From NCBI GenBank assembly GCA_035761805.1, contig DASTQL010000159.1, forward strand, positions 1 through 19,242: DNA of 19,242 nt. The letters run 5' to 3'. The stretch is from DASTQL01 sp035761805. GTDB lineage: Bacteria > Actinomycetota > Actinomycetes > Jiangellales > Jiangellaceae. The notes beneath the pieces are model-generated. The model was not told where the DNA came from, ran no database searches, and saw only the letters and a program-made list of their open reading frames with translations. This document shows, piece after piece, positions 10,382 through 18,371 of the stretch. The translations under genes were made by a program, and so were the position numbers. How positions within the stretch are numbered: the stretch's first letter is position 1; the number at the start of each line of letters is the position of its first letter.

Positions 10382-11692
10382 CTAGGCCGAACGGGTGTTC
10401 GAAGGTCGGCGACACGCCGGGTGCGCCGCGGCTCCCAGGAGGGCGAGCACCAGGACCGAGGCGCCGGCGTTGAGCACCGAGTAGCCCAGCTGCCCGACCA
10501 CCAGGCCGGCCAAGGCCCCACCGGCCGCCGCCGCCAGGCCCATGAGCAGGTCCGAGGCGCCCTGCGCGGCGGGCCGGTCGGCGACCGGCAGGGCGTCGGT
10601 GATGAGCACCGAGCCGGCCACCAGGCACGCCGACCAGCCGAGCCCGAGGAGGAAGAGCCCCACCCCGAGCCCGGGGGACGACCCCTCGGGGGACGTGCCC
10701 GACAGCGCCACGGCCAGCAGCAGCACCACGCCGCCCCCGAACACCACCGGGATCCGGCCGAACCGGTCAGCGAGCCAGCCCATCACCGGGGCGAAGGCGA
10801 ACATGCCCGCCACGTGCAGGCTGATGACGAAGCCGATGATCTCCAGCGAGGCGCCGCCGTGGTCCATGTGGATCGGGGTCATCACCATCACCGCGACCAT
10901 GACCGTGTGGGCGACCACCACCGCGAGCAGCCCCAGCAGGGCCCTCGGCGAGTGCGACGCCGCGGCCAGCCCGTGCCGCAGGGCACCCCGCCCGTGTCCC
11001 GGGCCCGAGGCGGGCTCGCCGCCGGCCACCTCGCCCGCCAACGCCTTGGCGGTCTCGAGCGGGTCGGGGCGGAGGGCGCGGACGACCACGGCCGACGCGA
11101 GGGCCAGGCCCAGCCCTCCCACGAGGAACGGGCCGGCGAGCGGCTCGATGCCGAGCGAAGCCGCGAGCCGGCCAGCCGGACCGACCAGGTTCGGACCGGC
11201 CACCGCCCCGACGGTCGTCGACCAGACCACGACCGACAGCGCCTTCCCCCGGCCGGTCGGCGGGGCCAGGTCGGTGGCGGCGTACCTCGCCTGCAGGCCG
11301 GCAGCCGTGCCCCCGCCGAAGAGGGCGGTCCCGAGCAGGAGCAGCGGGAAGGACCGGACCTCCGCCGACACCACGGCGAGCACGGCCCCCACCACCGCGA
11401 GGCCGTAGCCGGTGCCCAGCCCGATCCGACGACCTCGCGACAGCGCCAGCCGCGCCGTCGGCAGCGCGAGCAGCGCTGCGCCGAGCACCTGGGCGCTCTG
11501 CACCAGCCCGGCCAGGTCCGTCCGACCCAGGACCCGTGAGGCCAGCAGCGCTCCCACCGCGATCCCGCTGGACACCCCGACCCCGCCGAGCACCTGGCTG
11601 GTCACGAGCACCCGGACCGTCCGGCGCTGGAGGGCCGCCAGCTCCGTACCGCCGGGCGCCCCCCGCGCGGCGTCACGGGCAGCGCGGCTCAC
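10382..11692 (-). CDS. MFS family transporter, substrate unknown
   Basis: Integral membrane permease of the major facilitator superfamily, 436 residues, with about 12 hydrophobic segments in two halves. The charged central loop near residues 210-240 (RALRPDPLETAKALAGEVAGGEPASGPG) separates the halves. A family-type motif between early helices is recognisable as GWLADRFGRIPVVFGGG in the second half. The translation begins with a GTG at 11692 after a 35-residue hydrophilic N terminus; no Shine-Dalgarno is seen, but TAGGCT lies 7 nt upstream. It starts 21 nt after the DUF2252 gene and may be co-transcribed with it. Its final codons contain the recA SOS box. Drug or small-solute efflux is possible; no substrate can be read from sequence. 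Confidence 0.88.
   Translation of the reverse strand: MSRAARDAARGAPGGTELAALQRRTVRVLVTSQVLGGVGVSSGIAVGALLASRVLGRTDLAGLVQSAQVLGAALLALPTARLALSRGRRIGLGTGYGLAVVGAVLAVVSAEVRSFPLLLLGTALFGGGTAAGLQARYAATDLAPPTGRGKALSVVVWSTTVGAVAGPNLVGPAGRLAASLGIEPLAGPFLVGGLGLALASAVVVRALRPDPLETAKALAGEVAGGEPASGPGHGRGALRHGLAAASHSPRALLGLLAVVVAHTVMVAVMVMTPIHMDHGGASLEIIGFVISLHVAGMFAFAPVMGWLADRFGRIPVVFGGGVVLLLAVALSGTSPEGSSPGLGVGLFLLGLGWSACLVAGSVLITDALPVADRPAAQGASDLLMGLAAAAGGALAGLVVGQLGYSVLNAGASVLVLALLGAAAHPACRRPSNTRSA
10388..10401 (-). promoter_or_regulatory. LexA-binding SOS box upstream of recA
   Basis: CGAACACCCGTTCG (minus strand) has perfect arms CGAAC/GTTCG around 4 nt, matching the Gram-positive/actinobacterial SOS box. 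It overlaps the last codons of the upstream MFS gene. A TAGGGT hexamer (10384-10379, minus), which includes the MFS stop codon, could be the -10 of a LexA-repressed promoter, with the box inside its spacer; no good -35 is visible. Distance to the recA ATG is about 146 bp, and no other SOS box was noticed in the window. Confidence 0.8.
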
Positions 11693-11699
11693 CCCGGGG

Positions 11700-11705
11700 A
11701 GCCTA
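11700..11705 (-). promoter_or_regulatory. possible leaderless -10 for the MFS gene
   Basis: TAGGCT on the minus strand fits TANNNT and lies 7 nt before the GTG start in the 21-nt gap after the DUF2252 stop. No Shine-Dalgarno is present. No -35 was identified, so the gene may simply be transcribed from upstream. Confidence 0.25.
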
Positions 11706-11713
11706 CGCTCCGG

Positions 11714-13036
11714 TCACACCGCCCGGACCCCTCCGAAGGCCCCGCCCCGGAAGGCGTCCACGAACATCGCGTGGTCCGCCCGGGTCCGTTCGGCGATCAG
11801 CTCGGCCTCGTCGCGTACCCAGTCGACGAGCTCGTCGACCTCGTCCGCCACACGGTCCATGACCAGGTTCTCGACGTGGCCCTCCACGATGATCGACTCC
11901 GCGTCGGCGTCGGAGACGCAGTGCACCTTCGCCGTGGCGCGTCCGAGGTCCTCGACCAGGCGGGCGACCTCGTCGGGCTCCCCGACGTCGTCCCAGTCCA
12001 GGTCCACCTCCCACGGCTGGAGCTCACGCACCACGTACCCGAGGCCGTCGAGCCGGGTCCACCCGAGGTACGGGTCGGCGTGCACCTGGAGCGCGCGCTG
12101 CGACAGCGCCGTACGGTGCCCGTGGTGGTCGAAGGCGTCGTCGAGGCGCTCGTCGCGGACGACCGCGCTGGGAGCCGCGACGTTGCCCTCCTTCAGGCTG
12201 AGGACGACGTCGTCCTGCAGCGCCTGGCTGCGGCCCTCGAGGAGGAGGTTGTAGGCACCCAGCCCGGCGCTCCCGATCCCGAAGCCGCTCCGACCGGCCA
12301 CGTCCTTGATCTCGTACGCGACCCCACCGAGGCGCTTGTCCGCGGGGATGGTGGCCAGGTAGTCGTCGACCGCGGCGAGCACGGACTCGCGCTCGCCGTC
12401 GTCGAGGACCCGGAGGCCCCCACCGTCGCGGAAGCGCCGACGGTCGCCGTCCAGCGCCGTCTCGGCGTCCAGCAGATGGCGCCGCGTCGCCCGCCTGGCC
12501 TCGAGCAACGTCTCCCGTACGGCTCCTTCGGCGTTGTCCAGCCGCAGCGACCACACGTGGTCGTCGTCCTCCTCGACGTACCGCTGCACCTGCGCCACGT
12601 ACGCACGGACGTACCGCCCGACGAGCTCGTCGATCACCTCGTCGGGGAAGGCCTTGCGCCAGGCGACCAGGCCGATGGACGCCGCACAGCGCAGCAGGTC
12701 CCAGGTGAATGGTCCGAGATACGCCTCGTCGAAGTCGTTGACGTCGAAGACCAGGACGCCGCGGGAGTCCATGTAGGTGCCGAAGTTCTCCACGTGCAGG
12801 TCGCCGTGGATCCAGATGCGGGCCAGCTCACCCTCCGCCCACGGGTCGTCGATGTCGGCGACGTCGGAGTAGAAGAGCGGGGTGGAGCCGCGGAAGAAGG
12901 CGAACGGCTCCTTGGCCATCCGTCGGAAGCGGCGCCGGAAGGCCTCCGGGTCACGGTCGATGAGGTGGGCCAGGCCCGCTTCGAGGCAGGAGACGATGTG
13001 GTCCGACCGGTCCGGGCTGTTCTGGCGCGCGGGCAT
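11714..13036 (-). CDS. DUF2252 family protein (kinase-like fold, function unknown)
   Basis: A 440-residue cytoplasmic protein with no signal peptide or membrane helix. It contains the DUF2252 hallmarks: HGDLHVENFG (77-86), resembling the catalytic loop of aminoglycoside-phosphotransferase-type kinases, and FDVNDFDE (97-104), with acidic residues placed like a metal-binding motif. The N-terminal KEPFAFFRG (43-51) and WDLLR (112-116) blocks are also typical. The biochemical role of the family is not established; small-molecule phosphotransfer is only an inference from the motifs. The ATG at 13036 has AGGT very close and GGAAGG about 10 nt upstream. It lies 44 nt after the DUF3046 stop and 21 nt before the MFS start, so the three may be one unit. 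Confidence 0.88.
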   Translation of the reverse strand: MPARQNSPDRSDHIVSCLEAGLAHLIDRDPEAFRRRFRRMAKEPFAFFRGSTPLFYSDVADIDDPWAEGELARIWIHGDLHVENFGTYMDSRGVLVFDVNDFDEAYLGPFTWDLLRCAASIGLVAWRKAFPDEVIDELVGRYVRAYVAQVQRYVEEDDDHVWSLRLDNAEGAVRETLLEARRATRRHLLDAETALDGDRRRFRDGGGLRVLDDGERESVLAAVDDYLATIPADKRLGGVAYEIKDVAGRSGFGIGSAGLGAYNLLLEGRSQALQDDVVLSLKEGNVAAPSAVVRDERLDDAFDHHGHRTALSQRALQVHADPYLGWTRLDGLGYVVRELQPWEVDLDWDDVGEPDEVARLVEDLGRATAKVHCVSDADAESIIVEGHVENLVMDRVADEVDELVDWVRDEAELIAERTRADHAMFVDAFRGGAFGGVRAV

Positions 13037-13080
13037 GACCTGCAGCCTTCCCCGCCGCAGGTGGCCCTACTCGGGGGGCC

Positions 13081-13275
13081 TCAGCGCTCCCGCGCCGGGA
13101 GCCCCAGGACCTCGCACACCGCCCGCCAGACCCGCTTGGCGTCCTCGCCATCGTCCAGCGCCTGCCACACGGTGCGTCCGCCGAGCGCGGCGATGGACTG
13201 GTCCCGCGCCCACGACTCGGCGTAGCCCTCGCCCAGGTGGTGCTCCATCCGCCGCCAGAACTCCGTGAGCCGCAC
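13081..13275 (-). CDS. DUF3046 family small protein
   Basis: A 64-residue protein reading VRLTEFWRRMEHHLGEGY...ALGGRTVWQALDDGEDAKRVWRAVCEVLGLPARER, covering the full length of the actinobacterial DUF3046 family. Function is unknown; homologs are often found near recA, as here. The GTG at 13275 is the conserved start; the open frame extends upstream but without homology and into the lhr promoter. A possible -10 (CACCCT) precedes the GTG by 6 nt, suggesting a leaderless message. It is divergent from lhr with 70 bp between start codons. Confidence 0.9.
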   Translation of the reverse strand: MRLTEFWRRMEHHLGEGYAESWARDQSIAALGGRTVWQALDDGEDAKRVWRAVCEVLGLPARER

Positions 13276-13281
13276 CGGACC

Positions 13282-13287
13282 AGGGTG
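13282..13287 (-). promoter_or_regulatory. possible leaderless -10 for the DUF3046 gene
   Basis: CACCCT on the minus strand (TANNNT with C for the first T) is followed by exactly 6 nt and the GTG start. The spacing equals that at gluA, lhr and the acetyltransferase gene. The hexamer itself is weak. Confidence 0.3.
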
Positions 13288-13316
13288 CCACCGCCGCCAG
13301 GACCGGCCGGGCCCGG

Positions 13317-13339
13317 CTGTCGGTGCCGCGAGCGAAGAT
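13317..13339 (+). promoter_or_regulatory. RecA-NDp-like (PafBC-type) promoter of lhr, leaderless
   Basis: CTGTCGGTG (13317-13325), 8 nt, then GAAGAT (13334-13339) matches RecA-NDp TTGTCRGTG-N8-TANNNT at eight of nine upstream bases with the exact gap. The -10 keeps the A and final T but has G at the first place. Six nt later is the lhr GTG, so the transcript would start at or next to the start codon. The upstream element shares CTGTCGG with the recA motif at 10323-10315. DNA-damage control of lhr by PafBC is inferred. Confidence 0.6.
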
Positions 13340-13345
13340 GGGGTC

Positions 13346-16300
13346 GTGACATCGGACGTGCTCGACCTGTTCGGCCCGGCGACGCGCGCGTGGTTCACGG
13401 GGGCCTTCGAGGCGCCCACGCCGGCCCAGGAGGGCGCCTGGAGGGCGGTGTCGGCGGGGCGGCACGCCCTCGTCGTCGCTCCGACCGGGTCGGGCAAGAC
13501 CCTGGCCGCGTTCCTCTGGGCGCTCGACCGGCTGGGCGCCGAGCCGGTGCCGGACGACCCCGGCGAGCGGTGCCGGGTCCTCTACGTGTCCCCGCTCAAG
13601 GCCCTCGCCGTCGACGTCGAGCGCAACCTCCGGTCCCCCATGGCGGGCATCGGTCAGGCGGCGCGCCGCCTCGGGCTGCCGGCGCCGCAGGTCACGGTGG
13701 CGGTCCGTTCCGGCGACACGCCGGCCGACGAGCGACGCCGCCTGTCCCGCACGCCACCGGACGTCCTGATCACCACACCCGAGTCGCTGTTCCTCCTGCT
13801 GACCTCCCGGGCCCGCGAGGCGCTGCGTGGCGTCCGTTCGGTCGTGGTGGACGAGGTCCACGCCGTCGCCGGCACCAAGCGGGGAGCCCACCTGGCGGTC
13901 TCCCTCGCCCGGCTCGACGTGCTGCTCCCCCGTCCCGCCCAGCGGATCGGGCTCTCCGCCACCGTGCGCCCGGTCGACGAGGTCGCCCGCTTCCTCGCCG
14001 GCGGCGAGCCGGTCGAGGTCGTTGATCCCGGCAGCGCCAAGGCGTGGGACCTTCGGGTCGTCGTCCCCGTCCCCGACCTCGGTGCGATGGGCGAGCCGAC
14101 CGGCGAGACGGTGGGCTCCGCTGCGGGTGCCGAGCAGCGCACGTCGATCTGGCCGCACGTGGAGGAGCGGGTCGCCGACCTGGTCGAGGCGCACCGGTCG
14201 ACCATCGTCTTCGCCAACTCCCGGCGGCTCGCCGAGCGGCTCACCGCCCGGCTCAACGAGGTCGCCCACGAGCGTGCGACCGGCGAGTCGCTTCCCACCG
14301 CCGGCAGCCTCGCGCCCGCGGCGACGATGGCCCAGGCGGGAGCCAGCCGGGGGGCCACGGAGGGGCCCGTCGCGCGCGCGCACCACGGCTCGGTGAGCAA
14401 GGAGCAGCGGGCTCTCATCGAGCACGACCTGAAGTCCGGTCGGCTGCCGGCCGTGGTCGCGACGTCCAGCCTCGAGCTCGGCATCGACATGGGGTCGGTC
14501 GACCTGGTCGTCCAGGTCGAGTCGCCCCCGTCCGTGGCCAGTGGGCTCCAGCGCGTGGGCCGGGCCGGCCACCAGGTGGGGGCCGTCTCCCGGGGCGTGC
14601 TGTTCCCCAAGTACCGGGGCGACCTCGTGCAGACGGCCGTCGTGGTCGAGCGGATGCTCGCCGGGGCGATCGAGGAGCTCGCGGTCCCACGCAACCCGCT
14701 GGACGTGCTCGCCCAGCAGGTGGTCGCCGCCGTTGCCGTGGACGACTGGTCGGCCGACGACCTGCTCGCCCTCGTGCGCCGGGCCCATCCCTTCGCGACG
14801 CTCCCGCAGTCGGCCTACGACGCCGTCCTGGACATGCTGGCGGGGCGCTACCCGTCCGACGAGTTCGCCGAGCTGCGGCCGCGGCTCGTGTGGGACCGCG
14901 TGACCGGCACGCTGAGCGCCCGTCCCGGTGCCCAGCGCCTCGCGGTGACCAGTGGTGGCACCATCCCCGACCGCGGGCTCTTCGGCGTCTTCCTCGTCGG
15001 TGAGAAGGGCTCGCGGGTCGGTGAGCTGGACGAGGAGATGGTCTACGAGTCGCGGGTCGGTGACGTGTTCACCCTGGGTGCCTCGAGCTGGCGGATCGAG
15101 GACATCACCCACGACCGCGTCCTGGTCTCGCCCGCTCCCGGGCAACCGGGCAGGCTGCCCTTCTGGCACGGCGACGCGGTCGGCAGGCCCGCGGAGCTGG
15201 GGGCGGCGCTCGGTGCCTTCACGCGCGAGGTCACCCGCCTACCCGACGACCGTGCCCGCGAGCGGGTCGTCGCGGCCGGCCTGGACGACTGGGCGACCGA
15301 CAACCTGCTCGCCTACCTGCGCGAGCAGCGCGAGGCGACCGGTCACGTCCCGGACGACCGGACCGTCGTCGTCGAGCGCTTCCGCGACGAGCTCGGCGAC
15401 TGGCGGCTGGTGGTCCACTCGCCGTACGGGGCGCGGGTGCACGCCCCCTGGGCGTTGGCCGTCGGTGCCCGGCTCCGGGAGCGTTACGGCACGGACATCC
15501 AGGCGGTGCACGCCGACGACGGCATGGTCTTCCGCGTCCCCGACACCTGGTCGGGTGACGGCACCGAGGCGCCGACGGCGGAGCTGGTGCTGCTCGACCC
15601 CGACGAGGTCGAGCAGGTCGTGACCGACGAGGTGGGTGGGTCGGCGCTGTTCGCGGCGCGCTTCCGCGAGTGCGCGGCCCGGGCCCTGCTGCTGCCGAGG
15701 CGCGACCCGGGACGCCGCACGCCGCTGTGGCAGCAGCGGCAACGCTCGGCCCAGCTGCTCGAGGTCGCGTCGCGCTTCGGCTCCTTCCCGGTGGTGCTCG
15801 AGACGCTCCGCGAGTGCCTCCAGGACGTCTACGACCTGCCCGGTCTGGTCCGTCTGCTCCGGGACGCCCGTTCCCGACAGTTGCGCGTCGTCGAGGTCGA
15901 GACCGCCGCGCCGTCGCCTTTCGCTCGCTCTCTGCTCTTCGGCTACGTCGCCACCTTCATGTACGAGGGGGACGCGCCGCTCGCGGAGCGCCGGGCCCAG
16001 GCGCTGGCTCTCGACCAGACCCTGCTGGCCGAGCTGCTCGGCCGGACCGAGCTGCGCGAGCTCCTCGACCTCGAGACGGTCGTCCGGACCGAGGCGGAGC
16101 TGCAGCGGCTGGCCCGGGAACGGAGGGTGAGGGGGGTCGAGGGGGTGGCCGACCTGCTGCGCCTGCTCGGCCCGCTGACCACGGCCGACGTGGCCGAGCG
16201 CTGCGAGGTCCCCGGCTCGGCCCCGGCGGCGCTGGAGGAGCTGGAGGCGACCCGCCGGGCGATCCGCGTCCGGGTCGGCGGTGCGGAGCACTGGGCCGCT

Positions 16301-17896
16301 GTCGAGGACGCCGGGCGGCTGCGCGACGCCTTGGGCACGGCCCTGCCGGTCGGCGTGCCGGAAGCCTTCACCGAGCCGATGGCCGACCCGCTCGGCGACC
16401 TGGTCTCACGACATGCCCGGACGCACGGCCCCTTCCACGCCGTCGACGTCGCCGCGCGGTTCGGGCTCGGTGTGGCGGTGGTCGCCGAGACCCTGCGCCG
16501 ACTGGCCGCCCGGGGCAGGGTCGTCGAGGGCGAGTTCCGCCCGGGCGGGTCGGGCACCGAGTGGTGCGACGCCGAGGTGCTCCGCCTCGTCCGCCGCCGG
16601 TCGCTGGCCGCGCTGCGCCAGGAGGTCGAGCCGGTGGAGCCGGCCGCCCTTGCCCGGTTCCTCCCGACCTGGCAGCACGTCGGAGGTGGCCTGCGCGGCG
16701 TCGACGGAGTGCTGAGGGTCGTCGAGCAGCTGGCCGGGTGCGCAGTACCGGCCAGCGCTCTCGAGCGACTCGTGCTGCCCACCCGCGTAGCGGGTTATGT
16801 CCCCGCCTGGCTGGACGAGCTCACCGCGGCGGGAGAGGTGGTCTGGGCGGGTCAGGGACCGCTCCCCGGCTCCGACGGGTGGGTGTCGCTGCACCCCGCC
16901 GACACGGCCGCGCTCACCCTGCCGGACCCGGACCCGACGATCGCCGGCGGGCCGCTGCACGACCAGGTGGTCGCGGTGCTCGGAGGCGGAGGCGCCTACT
17001 TCTTCCGACAGCTCTCCGACGCCGTCGGGTCGACCGACGACCCGGCCCTGGTCCAAGCGCTGTGGGACCTGGTCTGGGCCGGTCTGGTCACCAACGACAC
17101 CCTCGCGCCGCTGCGCGTCTTCACCGGGTCGGGCCGAACCGCCCACCGCGGTCGGCCCACCGCTCCGGCGCGCACCCGCTACGGCCGCGGCCGGCTCACC
17201 CTGCCGAGCCGGTCCGGGCCACCAACCGGAGCCGGCCGCTGGTCCCTGCTGCCCGGGCGGGAGGCCGACCGGACCCGGCGCGCTCATGCTGTTGCCGAGG
17301 CGCTCCTCGATCGGCACGGCGTGGTGACCCGCGGCGCCGTGGCGGCCGAGCGGATCCCGGGCGGGTTCGCCGCCACGTACCGCGTGCTCTCGGCCTTCGA
17401 GGAGTCCGGCCGGTGCCGCCGCGGCTACTTCGTCGCCGGCCTGGGGGCGGCGCAGTTCGCGGGGACCGGCGCCGTCGACCGGTTGCGCGCGGTCGCGGCG
17501 CGCGAGGACCCCGACGGGTCCGCGCTCGTCCTGGCGGCGACGGACCCGGCCAACCCGTACGGAGCGGCACTGCCCTGGCCCGACCGCGCGGACGCCGGCG
17601 GGCACCGACCCGGGCGCAAGGCAGGGGCCCTGGTGGTGCTCGTCCACGGTCACCCGGTGCTCTACGTCGAGCGAGGCGGACGCACCCTGCTCTCGTTCTC
17701 GTCCGACCCCGACCTGCTCACCCCCACCGCCGACGCCCTCGCGCTGGCGGTCCGCGACGGCGCGCTGGGGCGGCTGACCGTCGAGCGCGCCGACGGTGAG
17801 GAGGTGCTGGGGCCCGGTGCCGACTCCGCGCTGACCGCTGCCTTGGCGGCCGCGGGGTTCCGCGCCACCCCGCGAGGGTTGCGGCTGCGACGCTGA
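13346..17896 (+). CDS. lhr: Lhr-type ATP-dependent DNA/RNA helicase
   Basis: Large superfamily-2 helicase; the mycobacterial homolog (about 1500 aa) is an ssDNA-stimulated ATPase translocating 3' to 5' and is linked to DNA repair. The 1516 residues from the GTG at 13346 match that length. Motifs: Q-motif region PTPAQEGAW (24-32), Walker A APTGSGKT (45-52), Walker B DEVH (169-172), SAT (204-206), motif V TSSLELGIDMG (373-383) and motif VI QRVGRAGHQ (402-410). After the RecA-like pair come the winged-helix and Lhr-core domains (to about 850), then a long C-terminal region with winged-helix-like repeats resembling the AlkZ/HTH_42 type. The frame is open to 13265, but residues before V1 are non-homologous. 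No Shine-Dalgarno is visible; a RecA-NDp-like promoter lies immediately upstream. A GNAT gene follows after 25 nt. Confidence 0.95.
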   Translation: MTSDVLDLFGPATRAWFTGAFEAPTPAQEGAWRAVSAGRHALVVAPTGSGKTLAAFLWALDRLGAEPVPDDPGERCRVLYVSPLKALAVDVERNLRSPMAGIGQAARRLGLPAPQVTVAVRSGDTPADERRRLSRTPPDVLITTPESLFLLLTSRAREALRGVRSVVVDEVHAVAGTKRGAHLAVSLARLDVLLPRPAQRIGLSATVRPVDEVARFLAGGEPVEVVDPGSAKAWDLRVVVPVPDLGAMGEPTGETVGSAAGAEQRTSIWPHVEERVADLVEAHRSTIVFANSRRLAERLTARLNEVAHERATGESLPTAGSLAPAATMAQAGASRGATEGPVARAHHGSVSKEQRALIEHDLKSGRLPAVVATSSLELGIDMGSVDLVVQVESPPSVASGLQRVGRAGHQVGAVSRGVLFPKYRGDLVQTAVVVERMLAGAIEELAVPRNPLDVLAQQVVAAVAVDDWSADDLLALVRRAHPFATLPQSAYDAVLDMLAGRYPSDEFAELRPRLVWDRVTGTLSARPGAQRLAVTSGGTIPDRGLFGVFLVGEKGSRVGELDEEMVYESRVGDVFTLGASSWRIEDITHDRVLVSPAPGQPGRLPFWHGDAVGRPAELGAALGAFTREVTRLPDDRARERVVAAGLDDWATDNLLAYLREQREATGHVPDDRTVVVERFRDELGDWRLVVHSPYGARVHAPWALAVGARLRERYGTDIQAVHADDGMVFRVPDTWSGDGTEAPTAELVLLDPDEVEQVVTDEVGGSALFAARFRECAARALLLPRRDPGRRTPLWQQRQRSAQLLEVASRFGSFPVVLETLRECLQDVYDLPGLVRLLRDARSRQLRVVEVETAAPSPFARSLLFGYVATFMYEGDAPLAERRAQALALDQTLLAELLGRTELRELLDLETVVRTEAELQRLARERRVRGVEGVADLLRLLGPLTTADVAERCEVPGSAPAALEELEATRRAIRVRVGGAEHWAAVEDAGRLRDALGTALPVGVPEAFTEPMADPLGDLVSRHARTHGPFHAVDVAARFGLGVAVVAETLRRLAARGRVVEGEFRPGGSGTEWCDAEVLRLVRRRSLAALRQEVEPVEPAALARFLPTWQHVGGGLRGVDGVLRVVEQLAGCAVPASALERLVLPTRVAGYVPAWLDELTAAGEVVWAGQGPLPGSDGWVSLHPADTAALTLPDPDPTIAGGPLHDQVVAVLGGGGAYFFRQLSDAVGSTDDPALVQALWDLVWAGLVTNDTLAPLRVFTGSGRTAHRGRPTAPARTRYGRGRLTLPSRSGPPTGAGRWSLLPGREADRTRRAHAVAEALLDRHGVVTRGAVAAERIPGGFAATYRVLSAFEESGRCRRGYFVAGLGAAQFAGTGAVDRLRAVAAREDPDGSALVLAATDPANPYGAALPWPDRADAGGHRPGRKAGALVVLVHGHPVLYVERGGRTLLSFSSDPDLLTPTADALALAVRDGALGRLTVERADGEEVLGPGADSALTAALAAAGFRATPRGLRLRR

Positions 17897-17909
17897 CCGT
17901 CCGGGTCGG

Positions 17910-17915
17910 TACGGT
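17910..17915 (+). promoter_or_regulatory. leaderless -10 element for the GNAT gene
   Basis: TACGGT fits TANNNT and is followed by exactly 6 nt and the GTG start at 17922. No Shine-Dalgarno is present. No clear -35 was found, so read-through from lhr is the alternative. Confidence 0.45.
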
Positions 17916-17921
17916 GCCCTG

Positions 17922-18371
17922 GTGGACCTCCAGCGCAGCGACGCGTGCATCCTGTCCGACGACCCGTCGCGCGTCGACCTCGAGGTCGTGCACGGCTTCC
18001 TCACGACGGCCTACTGGAGCACGGGGGTGAGCCGTCACACCGTCGCACGTGCGATCGCGGGCTCGGTCGTCATGGGTGCCTACGCGCCGCCCGACGGGCG
18101 CCAGGTGGGCTTCGCCCGCGCCGTGACCGACGGCGCCACCTTCGCCTGGCTGGCCGACGTCTTCGTCCTTTCCGCCCATCGCGGCCGTGGGATCGCGCGG
18201 GCCATGGTGACCGCCCTGCTCGAGCACCCGGAGCTGCAGGGGCTGCGCCGCTGGATGCTGGCGACGGCCGACGCCCATGCGCTCTACGCCGCGCTCGGCT
18301 TCGACGCGCCCGACCACCCGGACCGGCTGATGGAGCGACGTCAGCCGGGTGGGCCCCCGGGCGAGGTGTAG
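17922..18371 (+). CDS. GNAT family N-acetyltransferase
   Basis: Acetyl-CoA-dependent acyltransferase, 149 residues, single GNAT domain. Acetyl-CoA binding motif A is seen as ADVFVLSAHRGRGIARAMV (78-96), containing the R-G-R-G-I-A pyrophosphate loop (88-93). Downstream, ALYAALGF (120-127) is the usual GNAT motif B, with Tyr122 a possible general acid. The N-terminal YWSTGVSRHTVARAI is typical of a common actinobacterial subgroup of unknown substrate. The GTG at 17922 is 25 nt after the lhr stop with a -10-like TACGGT 6 nt upstream. Its 3' end overlaps the 3' end of the convergent flavin reductase gene by 31 bp. The acceptor substrate is unknown. Confidence 0.88.
   Translation: MDLQRSDACILSDDPSRVDLEVVHGFLTTAYWSTGVSRHTVARAIAGSVVMGAYAPPDGRQVGFARAVTDGATFAWLADVFVLSAHRGRGIARAMVTALLEHPELQGLRRWMLATADAHALYAALGFDAPDHPDRLMERRQPGGPPGEV

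Noticed and set aside
13265..13345. Upstream start for lhr at 13265
   Set aside because: The added 27 residues have no helicase homology and would span the divergent promoter region. The GTG at 13346 begins the conserved N terminus.
13067..15169. 700-residue open frame on the minus strand opposite lhr
   Set aside because: Only its far end touches the true DUF3046 region, and in a different frame. The rest is antisense to the lhr helicase core.
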